Origin: Bacillota bacterium
GTDB taxonomy: Bacteria; Bacillota; Clostridia; Lachnospirales; Lachnospiraceae
DNA: 64,000 nucleotides
Direction of reading: 5' to 3'
Assembly (NCBI GenBank): GCA_023389295.1
Contig: JAEWEO010000228.1
Span: 1-64,000 of the forward strand
The notes under the pieces were generated by a model. That model had not been told where the DNA came from and searched no databases. It saw only the letters and a list, made by a program, of their open reading frames with translations. Numbering within the stretch: position 1 is the stretch's first letter; each line of letters opens with the position of its first letter. The position numbers and the translations under genes are program-made. Shown here piece by piece: positions 45,732 to 52,653 of the stretch.

Positions 45732-46847
45732 TTACCGAACAACTTTATCCATATTAACTTTAAAGGTTTCTCCCTCTTTCATAATGATATGACCTGACTC
45801 ATAAGCCTTGCCCTCTATGGTGATAGCAACTTCCTCTACACCATAGTAGCTACCCAAAGTATTAGTAATACTTTGTAAAATCAATTGTTCAAACCCTGGA
45901 CCCAAATTCATATCCGTTACAAATTCTTTTGAAAAATCTACATGTACCACATTATCATCACCGAGATACAGTTGGTTTATCTTTGTATTAATGCTTATAA
46001 GCCCTAAATTATTTTCCTCCTTGGCTCGGTTAATTAGTGCCTCTCGAAGAACCTCCTTGGTATCATCTCCTGTATAAAATGTAAGCTTAATTTGCTCTAC
46101 ATTAATATTTCCGTCTTCATTCGGATAAAAAATCTCAAGAGTCTGTGTGTAGGGTGTGCTGGTACTTATTTTACTTAAGGTAGAAGTTACTTCCATCCCT
46201 TGAGATGTATAAATACTTTTTACCAAGCCTACTTGATACCCATAGTAATCCTTAGCTACTCCCTCGTCATCTTCCGTTGTAACCTCCAGCGCTTGATAGC
46301 TGCCATAGGGTGTTGTAATGTCTGCCTTTGTAGATGTAATGGTCCTTTTTCTACCATCTGCGAGGTTCCATGTAGTTCCCTCTACTAATGGCTCCATCAG
46401 TAATACCTCTAAATCACTACCTGCAACTGCTTTTTCCATGATATTCTCTCTATAATAGCATTCATTAATGGTTGTCAAAACTGTAAGCTTACCATCTTTT
46501 ATTTCCAAAACACGAACCGTTTCCGTACCGCCATTGTTGCTTCTAGTCTGAAGCCTTTTGCTATTTTTATCTATATAGTCAATTACTCTGTAATAAGATG
46601 CATATTCATTCCCTGCTCCTTCATATTCATAAACTGTATTGGCCGCCAGAGGAAAATAATCCTCCAAAAAAAGCGTATTCTCCGTGTCTTCTTCCCCTAC
46701 ATTTTCTGAGGGAGCATTAACTGTCGGTTGTGGAGATAGGGTTTGATTATTTAAATTGTTTTGATTATTCTTGCTACATCCACTCAATAACACCAGAACC
46801 AGAATTATACCGATAACCTTAATATTTTTCATTTTATTTTTCTTCAT
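45732..46847 (-). CDS. GerMN-domain lipoprotein
   Basis: 371-residue lipoprotein (lipobox LLSGC, Cys24). The middle section (about 65-235) is a beta-rich domain, opening FLEDYFPLAANTVYEYEGAGNEYASYY. The C-terminal GerMN domain (about 245-371) reads TLEIFYPNEDGNINVEQIKLTF, then ALINRAKEENNLGLISINTKINQLYLGDDNVVHVDFSKEFV and VEEVAITIEG. GerMN occurs in GerM and in sporulation and spore-wall proteins. Start ATG at 46847 has GGAGG five bases upstream; the ATG at 46874 lacks one. A role in spore or wall assembly is inferred. Confidence 0.8.
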   Translation of the reverse strand: MKKNKMKNIKVIGIILVLVLLSGCSKNNQNNLNNQTLSPQPTVNAPSENVGEEDTENTLFLEDYFPLAANTVYEYEGAGNEYASYYRVIDYIDKNSKRLQTRSNNGGTETVRVLEIKDGKLTVLTTINECYYRENIMEKAVAGSDLEVLLMEPLVEGTTWNLADGRKRTITSTKADITTPYGSYQALEVTTEDDEGVAKDYYGYQVGLVKSIYTSQGMEVTSTLSKISTSTPYTQTLEIFYPNEDGNINVEQIKLTFYTGDDTKEVLREALINRAKEENNLGLISINTKINQLYLGDDNVVHVDFSKEFVTDMNLGPGFEQLILQSITNTLGSYYGVEEVAITIEGKAYESGHIIMKEGETFKVNMDKVVR

Positions 46848-47255
46848 ATTAACCTCCAAATTTCTATTCGTCATACTATTGACCTTAGTTTTTCTTTCTA
46901 TTTGGCTACCATTTTTCTACTTTTTAGCTACCATTTTATCATATGATTAGTTCGTACCATATTACTAAAGCACTTCAAAAATTAGACGGTTCTATCTTCT
47001 ATAAAGTTCCATGTGATATTGAAACCTATGTAAACAATAGATTTTTCCATAAGGATATTATGGTTCAAAGAAGGTCTTTTCATTACATAATTTCATAATT
47101 TCCAAGGTTTATCACAGAAATTCCCAAATTTATTATTTCTTTTACCTAGATCCAAAAATAACCCAAGTATATTATCTTACAATACACTTGGGTTTCTATT
47201 ATTCTCTATTTATGTTTTTTCGATTTCTTCTAACTTAATAATGTTGAATATTATA
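46848..47255. other. intergenic region with doubtful short ORF
   Basis: About 400 bases. A 51-codon plus-strand ORF (46943-47098; begins MISSYHITKALQKLDG) has no ribosome site, so I do not list it as a gene, although its composition is not absurd. A terminator lies at the right end. Confidence 0.35.
47160..47194. terminator. intrinsic terminator
   Basis: AACCCAAGT (47160-47168) pairs with ACTTGGGTT (47186-47194), loop of 17; TATTTTTGG follows on the minus strand. It ends the GNAT-like gene. Confidence 0.72.
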
Positions 47256-48380
47256 TTATACCAAAGTTTTAATAAAACATCTTCTTCGTTTATGATTTCT
47301 CGTTTCATAGTGCTTCCATAATGCCTGAACCTGGTGATTGGTTTCAAGCTCCGGTCCGGTCTGTGCAAATAAAATTCCATTTTCTCTTGCGGTCTTGGTC
47401 ATGGAATTCATTAGGACAGCAGTTAATCCTTTGTTCTGCATCTTTGGTTCCACCCCTATCAGATACAAATCCAATACGGAAGCTTTGGCAAAAGGTACTC
47501 TAAGTAAATCAAACCAGCCAGATGGCAGTAATCTACCATTATGCTTTTTCACAGCTTTGTTAAGCGATGGCATTGCTAAGCCAAACCCAATAAGCTCTTT
47601 ATTTTCATTAACTAATAATTTCAAATAATCGGGATTAATTAATAGAATAAATTGATCCACGTATTTTTGTATTAGTGCAGGACTAAGTTCCACCGTACCA
47701 TATAGATTACTATAGCAGATATTAAGCAGCTGTAATATCTGTGATATGTAGCCTTTAATTTCTCTGCGACTTTTGGGCTCGATGAGGGTTACTTTGTTTC
47801 TCTTTAACACCTGTTCTGCCAGAAGATCCATCCTAACATTAGGTTCCTGGGGTAAGGTAACCAGATATTCAACCCAATCAATATCCTTCTCATAGCCAAG
47901 TCTAGCTAAGTGATTAATATAGTAAGGGTGATTGTATATGGTGATAAACATTCCCTCTTCCTCAAAGCCTTCTACTAGCATACCCTCCTGATCCATATCG
48001 CTAAAACCAATGGGACCATGTATCTGGGTTAAGCCTTTGGAACGTCCCCAATTCTCTACTGCTTGAAACAGAGCTTCGGACACCTCATAGTCATCGATAA
48101 AGTCAACTCTGGAGAACCTTATTCTTCTTGTGTCCCATTTTTCATTTGCTGCATGGCTGATGATACCTGCGATTCTTCCCACGCACTTTTTATCCCTATA
48201 GGCGAGAAACTGCTTCACCTCGCAATAATCATAAGCTGGATTTTTTTTTGGATTAAAGTTGTTTATTTCATCCGAGATTAAATCCGGAATTGCCCAGGGT
48301 ACATTTTTATACATTTGAACCGAAAATGTAGCAAATATTTTTTTCTCTTTCTTTGTTATTACTTCTTTAATTACAACCAT
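47256..48380 (-). CDS. GNAT-like acyltransferase of unknown substrate
   Basis: 374-residue protein. The N-half is MVVIKEVITKKEKKIFATFSVQMYKN, then WAIPDLISDEINNFNPKKNP and QIHGPIGFSDMDQEGMLVEGFEE. The C-half holds an acetyltransferase-like segment: LYLIGVEPKMQNKGLTAVLMNSM (acetyl-CoA loop, about 305-327) and LETNHQVQALWKHYETRNHKRRRCFIK. It matches a widespread family of about 380-residue clostridial and Bacteroidetes proteins without known function. Start ATG at 48380 has GGGGGAT upstream; a GTG further up (48407) is less likely. Confidence 0.75.
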   Translation of the reverse strand: MVVIKEVITKKEKKIFATFSVQMYKNVPWAIPDLISDEINNFNPKKNPAYDYCEVKQFLAYRDKKCVGRIAGIISHAANEKWDTRRIRFSRVDFIDDYEVSEALFQAVENWGRSKGLTQIHGPIGFSDMDQEGMLVEGFEEEGMFITIYNHPYYINHLARLGYEKDIDWVEYLVTLPQEPNVRMDLLAEQVLKRNKVTLIEPKSRREIKGYISQILQLLNICYSNLYGTVELSPALIQKYVDQFILLINPDYLKLLVNENKELIGFGLAMPSLNKAVKKHNGRLLPSGWFDLLRVPFAKASVLDLYLIGVEPKMQNKGLTAVLMNSMTKTARENGILFAQTGPELETNHQVQALWKHYETRNHKRRRCFIKTLV

Positions 48381-48847
48381 TTTATCCCCCATCGTATGCT
48401 GTATCACTTAAACGCTTCTTTTGTATACCTATTATTACTTTATTTTACTTCAAGAATAGACTTCGTGCAAGTTATGTTTCTTCTATCAGGGCTTAAAGCG
48501 TTATACCTCTAGTAATTTGATGAGTGCCCGCATTTAACCACTTCTGTATTCAGGTTAATATTTACATATGCTGTTAAATTGTGGTATGATAGATATTATG
48601 AAACACTTAAACTTAAGTTAAAACACTTGATAACAGATCAGGTTACAAAATTACTCTCAGATTATTCATCATGGTGGGACAAACTTATTGTCACAAACCG
48701 TAAGAAACCTGCTATGCGTTTCTTCGGTTCTCGTTGCTTAGAGCAAAATAAGAATGACATCCTTGCTTACTCAAAAAACGTAATTCGGCAAATGTTTTGA
48801 CAGTCATATCTACATTTTAACGAAAAGTAAAGGAGTGAAGTAATCGT
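48381..48847. other. upstream region and long leader of pfk
   Basis: About 470 bases. It carries the promoter listed next and an untranslated leader of about 250 bases with a hairpin, AACCG-AAGAAAC/GTTTCTT-CGGTT (48696-48708/48718-48729, one bulged T, loop 9). A 73-codon ORF across the leader starts within the -10 element and is not credible as a gene. Confidence 0.5.
48561..48590 (+). promoter_or_regulatory. promoter of pfk
   Basis: TTTACA (48561-48566), an 18-base spacer, and TATGAT (48585-48590). The predicted transcript begins about 48597, giving a leader of about 250 bases. Confidence 0.6.
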
Positions 48848-50062
48848 ATGGTACTTGAGGGAAAAGTTGTTGTAGCACAAGGTGGAGGCCCCACCGCGGT
48901 TATTAATCAATCGTTAGTTGGTGCCGTGCTAGAATCGAGAAAATTTCCACAGATCACAAAAGTTTATGGTGCAGTAAATGGTGTTTCCGGAATTATTAAT
49001 GAGGATTTCCTTGATTTAACTCAGGAAACAACTCACAATTTGGAGCAGGTTGCAATTACACCTTCTTCCGCATTATTCTCTACCAGGGACAAGCCGGATA
49101 ATGCTTACTGCAAAGAAATCTTTAATGTGTTTAAGGCTCATGGTGTAAGGTATTTCTTCTATATCGGTGGTAATGACTCCGCTGATACTGTAAGAATCGT
49201 TAATCAGCAAGCAGAATCTACCGGTTATGAATTTAGAGCTATTCATATTCCAAAAACCATTGACAATGATCTTATGATGAATGATCATACCCCGGGGTAT
49301 CCTTCTGCAGCAAGATTTGTCGCTCAGACCTTCATCGGTCTAAACTTAGATAACAGAGCTCTCCCCGGTGTTCATATCGGAGTGGTTATGGGACGTCATG
49401 CCGGATTTTTGACGGCTGCTTCCTCTATAGCTCAAAAATATCCGGATGATGGTCCACATCTAATCTATCTTCCGGAACGTCATTTTAGTATTGATAACTT
49501 CTTAAAGGATGTAAAAGAGGTTTATGATAAATATGGACGTTGTATCGTGGCTGTTTCCGAAGGTATACAGGATGAAAACGGTGTTCCCATTGTAACAAAG
49601 CTGATCAAAAGCGATACAGATTCTCATGGTAATATTCAGCTTTCCGGTACAGGCGCTTTAGGTGATCTTTTGACGCAGGAAATCAAACATAAGCTTGGTA
49701 TCAGTAGAGTAAGGTCCGATACTCTTGGTTACCTGCAAAGATCCTTTATGGGTTGTGTTTCAACCATCGACCAGCACGAAGCCAGAGAAGTTGGTGAAAA
49801 AGCAGCTCAATTTGCCATCTGGCACAATATTGATGGCTCCATTACCATTCATCGTACCGGAGATTATTCTGTAGACTATAAGATGACGGATCTTAATAAT
49901 GTTGCAGGTAAGACAAAATTAATGTCAGACCATTTCATCAATGCAAAGGGTAATAATGTAACGGACGCCTTTAAACATTACTTACAACCCCTGCTTGGTA
50001 GCGATATGCCGGCAGCCAGCATGCTAAGAGCTCCTAGAGCTGAGAAGTTGTTACATAGATAA
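48848..50062 (+). CDS. pfp: 6-phosphofructokinase, pyrophosphate-type
   Basis: Phosphorylates fructose 6-phosphate in glycolysis. 404 residues. The donor loop is AQGGGPTAVINQSL (about 9-22) and the site IGGNDSADT (about 100) has Asp where ATP enzymes have Gly in GGDGS. PKTIDND (about 135) has the Lys that marks PPi-dependent enzymes (ATP forms read PGTIDND). MGRHAGFLTAASSIA and LPERHF follow. Use of PPi instead of ATP is therefore probable but not proven. The gene is monocistronic between promoter and terminator. AAAGGAG lies 12 bases before the ATG, a long spacing. Confidence 0.9.
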   Translation: MVLEGKVVVAQGGGPTAVINQSLVGAVLESRKFPQITKVYGAVNGVSGIINEDFLDLTQETTHNLEQVAITPSSALFSTRDKPDNAYCKEIFNVFKAHGVRYFFYIGGNDSADTVRIVNQQAESTGYEFRAIHIPKTIDNDLMMNDHTPGYPSAARFVAQTFIGLNLDNRALPGVHIGVVMGRHAGFLTAASSIAQKYPDDGPHLIYLPERHFSIDNFLKDVKEVYDKYGRCIVAVSEGIQDENGVPIVTKLIKSDTDSHGNIQLSGTGALGDLLTQEIKHKLGISRVRSDTLGYLQRSFMGCVSTIDQHEAREVGEKAAQFAIWHNIDGSITIHRTGDYSVDYKMTDLNNVAGKTKLMSDHFINAKGNNVTDAFKHYLQPLLGSDMPAASMLRAPRAEKLLHR

Positions 50063-50120
50063 TTAGTTTCTAAGAGTTTAGTCAATCTCCCTATATAAGT
50101 TATTTATGAATGTTTAAAAA

Positions 50121-50164
50121 GCCTTCTAGAACATGCTGTTGTTAACGCACATGTTCCAGGAGGC
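50121..50164 (+). terminator. intrinsic terminator of pfk
   Basis: GCCTTCTAGAACATG (50121-50135) pairs with CATGTTCCAGGAGGC (50150-50164), 14 of 15 positions counting one G-T. TTCTTA follows, a weak T-run. Confidence 0.75.
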
Positions 50165-50284
50165 TTCTTATAGCTTCTTCATATTTACAATTAATACTTT
50201 TATTACTTATCTATTGTAACTGAAACTAAAGTTAATACTTTCTATTTATCAAAGTATCTCTATCTATCCTTAAAGAAAAAAGAC

Positions 50285-50806
50285 CTAATTCCCCTGGTAC
50301 TTATTCCAACTAACTAACTCATCCATATTTTTTCTTTTTGCCGCTTCTGTTCTATCTGTTTTAGGATATCCAAGGGGAAGGAGAGCAACTGTCTCCAGAT
50401 ATTCAGGTAGGTTAAGTAATTCATGGCAGCGTTTTGCATCAAATGCACAAACCCAACAACTTCCAAGCCCCAAATCCGTTGCAGCAAGAGTCATATGATC
50501 TACGGCAATGGCTACATCAATATCACAATGATCCTTGCCATCTCTCCTCTTCCAGGAAGTTCTATGATCACCACAGGCTACAATAATAACAGGAGCCTCT
50601 TTGATCCATTCACGAGTATATACTTCATATAACTTCTTCTTTTCCTCCTCTTTTGTTATAACGATGAAATGTACCGGTTGAAAATTAACTGCGGAAGGAG
50701 CAAGGATTCCTGCCTCTAATACCTTAAGAATTAGTTCTTCTTCTACCATCTTATCCTGATAGCTTCTAACGGAATATCTCTTTTTTATAATTTCGTTAAT
50801 ACTCAT
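50285..50806 (-). CDS. nitroreductase-family FMN protein
   Basis: 173-residue flavin-dependent oxidoreductase. N-terminal IKKRYSVRSYQDKMV holds the Arg-Ser-x-Arg FMN phosphate contacts; LEAGILAPSAVNFQPVHFIV (about 30-49) is the flavin and substrate loop; DVAIAVDHMTLAATDLGLGSCWV (about 95-117) and LPLGYPKTD (about 152) complete the site. The small size fits the single-domain NfsA-distant subgroup. Natural substrate unknown. AAAGGAGACC precedes the ATG. Confidence 0.88.
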   Translation of the reverse strand: MSINEIIKKRYSVRSYQDKMVEEELILKVLEAGILAPSAVNFQPVHFIVITKEEEKKKLYEVYTREWIKEAPVIIVACGDHRTSWKRRDGKDHCDIDVAIAVDHMTLAATDLGLGSCWVCAFDAKRCHELLNLPEYLETVALLPLGYPKTDRTEAAKRKNMDELVSWNKYQGN

Positions 50807-50894
50807 ATTGGTCTCCTTTTATCTATGTATTTCATAACAATCATCTATACTCACAAAAATTCCCTCTTTGTTATCCTAGAGGGAATTTTTGCGC

Positions 50895-50978
50895 TTATTT
50901 TTTCTTTGTTGAGCTTGTTGCACCAGACTGAGTTCCGCTTTTCTTTTTCGGTGCCTTTTTCGGATTCTTATCTCCCAT
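50895..50978 (-). CDS. tiny Lys-rich conserved protein
   Basis: 27 residues, MGDKNPKKAPKKKSGTQSGA followed by TSSTKKK. AAAGGTGGTG lies about 6 bases before the ATG. Very short basic proteins that begin MGDKNPKK are found in many Firmicutes. Function unknown; the charge suggests nucleic acid contact. Longer in-frame extension upstream has no ribosome site. Confidence 0.6.
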   Translation of the reverse strand: MGDKNPKKAPKKKSGTQSGATSSTKKK

Positions 50979-51122
50979 TGTTTTCACCACCTTTAGTATT
51001 ATTTTGACAGATATTAACTCTATTTTATAATCAATCCCATATATTGTCAAACAGAATTTCTTTATAATTTTCGTCAAATACTACAGGTTTTCTAGGTTCC
51101 CAATGGAAGTTATATTTTTATT

Positions 51123-51404
51123 TTATAACACCTCACGTTCAATACTTACCACTTCACCCTCCGTATTAGCTTCTATAAAATTAATAACATGATCGAGTAT
51201 GCTGTCTCCCTGTGATCTGTCTCCCGCAATACCGGCAACACCTAGAACTGCTATCTGATGAAGATCCTGTTCTTCTACTTCCGCAACGGAGACATTGAAC
51301 TCATTTCTCACTTTTGCCGAAAGACTTTTCACTACCATACGCTTTTCTTTAAGGGAATGAACCCATGGTAGATGTATTCGAATGATAGCTGTTGCTACGA
51401 ACAT
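51123..51404 (-). CDS. ylxP: DUF503-family protein YlxP
   Basis: 93-residue small protein of the YlxP/DUF503 family: MFVATAIIRIHLPWVHSLKEKRMVVKSL at the N-terminus and NVSVAEVEEQDLHQIAVLGVAGIAGD in the middle, with the conserved LKEKR motif. In Bacillus the gene lies in the nusA-infB-rbfA cluster; here it follows truA by 38 bases. AGGAGAGAGGT precedes the ATG. Biochemical role is unknown, probably linked to translation or ribosome assembly. Confidence 0.85.
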   Translation of the reverse strand: MFVATAIIRIHLPWVHSLKEKRMVVKSLSAKVRNEFNVSVAEVEEQDLHQIAVLGVAGIAGDRSQGDSILDHVINFIEANTEGEVVSIEREVL

Positions 51405-51442
51405 ATTTACCTCTCTCTCCTAACCTACATACCAACACTTCA

Positions 51443-52180
51443 TCAATAAGTTATCTTTTCAAGATATAACCCCTGGGCTTCTGCAAGATTACCCGTTTGA
51501 TTTCTTTCCTTAGACATTAGAATATTTGAAATATCTTCTGCCTTAATGAAACCAAGACCGACATCAATTAATGTTCCCACCATCCATCTTGCCATATTAT
51601 AGAGAAATCCATCTCCTTTAATTCGTATAAAAATAAACCCCATCTCTTCTTCCATTTCAATGGAGTAAATCTCCCTTACCATGGATTTCTTTTTTGATTT
51701 GGCATTGGAAAAGGCAGTAAAATCATGCTCACCAATAAAATGTGTACTTGCTTCTTTCATTAATGCTAGATCAAGTTTATTTTTTACCTGCATACTATAT
51801 TTACGCTGGAAGGGATTTGGTTCTTCTCTATTCCATATCTTATATAGATAGGTTTTATCTTTTGCCAGATATCTAGCGTGAAAGCTTTCCTCTACCTCTT
51901 CCACCTCAAGAATGGCGATATCTTGGGGTAAATACTGATTTAAATATTTCTTTATTTGATCCTTTGATAAGTATTCCTTTAATTTAAAATTAGCAACTTG
52001 AGCTAGCGCATGAACCCCGGCATCCGTACGGCTACAGCCGATGATTTCTAAGCGGTATCCTATCATTTGGGATAACACAGACTCTATTTTATCTTGTATT
52101 GTATTTTCACCATTTCCAAGACGTTGCCAACCCTTATATCGTCCTCCGTCATATTGTATCACCAATTTGTAGTTATACAT
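51443..52180 (-). CDS. truA: tRNA pseudouridine(38-40) synthase TruA
   Basis: 245-residue enzyme isomerising uridine 38-40 in the tRNA anticodon arm. Motifs: LVIQYDGGRYKGWQR (5-19), GCSRTDAGVHALAQVANF (about 47-64) with the catalytic Asp of RTDAGVHA, SFHARYLAKDKTYLYKI (about 103-119), GEHDFTAFSNAKS (about 150) and GDGFLYNMARWMVGTLIDVG (about 195-214). The length is normal. GAGAGGTTG lies upstream of the ATG. Confidence 0.95.
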   Translation of the reverse strand: MYNYKLVIQYDGGRYKGWQRLGNGENTIQDKIESVLSQMIGYRLEIIGCSRTDAGVHALAQVANFKLKEYLSKDQIKKYLNQYLPQDIAILEVEEVEESFHARYLAKDKTYLYKIWNREEPNPFQRKYSMQVKNKLDLALMKEASTHFIGEHDFTAFSNAKSKKKSMVREIYSIEMEEEMGFIFIRIKGDGFLYNMARWMVGTLIDVGLGFIKAEDISNILMSKERNQTGNLAEAQGLYLEKITY

Positions 52181-52209
52181 CTAGATCACACAACCTCTCA
52201 TTTGTATAT

Positions 52210-52398
52210 TTATTTTTTCATACGTTTATTTACATAGAACATGATTGCAAATATAAGTAGATAGAAAAAGGATACTAACAAAAGAGTATACCATCGTTCT
52301 GTATCGGTACCATCAGCAAAAAATGCCGGTCCTAATCCAAACCAGGTTAATAGAGCAAGGCAAATAACGAGTACGATATTTATTATTAATCGAGCCAT
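52210..52398 (-). CDS. small two-helix membrane protein
   Basis: 62 residues with two membrane helices (about 4-22, IINIVLVICLALLTWFGLG, and 38-58, LLLVSFFYLLIFAIMFYV) and a basic tail NKRMKK. GGAGG sits five bases before the ATG at 52398. It is 29 bases upstream of truA and may share its transcript. I do not recognise a family. Confidence 0.6.
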   Translation of the reverse strand: MARLIINIVLVICLALLTWFGLGPAFFADGTDTERWYTLLLVSFFYLLIFAIMFYVNKRMKK

Positions 52399-52585
52399 GA
52401 GAACCTCCATCTATACTATAATTATAAATAGTATAACCAATCCTGTGTAATCCTATTGTAGCATCTTTATTTCTTAATGAGAAGAGATAATCCATATCTT
52501 ACCTGTATAACCTAATTCCATAACTATATAATATTATATATAAAATCGGAAAACCAGTTCTTATTGACTCATTCATTTTAAAAAT

Positions 52586-52633
52586 AACCCATGATAAGTA
52601 GATTCAGCAAGATGAATTTACTTTTCATGGATT
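52586..52633 (-). terminator. intrinsic terminator of the glycan-utilisation operon
   Basis: A long stem with a few mismatches (52586-52606 with 52612-52633, including AAGTA/TACTT and ATTCA/TGAAT). ATTTTTA follows on the minus strand, 20 bases after the GH3 stop. Confidence 0.78.
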
Positions 52634-52653
52634 ATTCTAGTGAAATTTTCCCT

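Noticed and set aside
46943..47098. 51-codon plus-strand ORF in the gap upstream of the GerMN lipoprotein gene
   Set aside because: No ribosome binding site and no recognisable similarity; chance ORF cannot be excluded.
48579..48800. 73-codon plus-strand ORF upstream of pfk
   Set aside because: It starts inside the predicted -10 element, has no ribosome site and spans a hairpin of the pfk leader; treated as untranslated leader.
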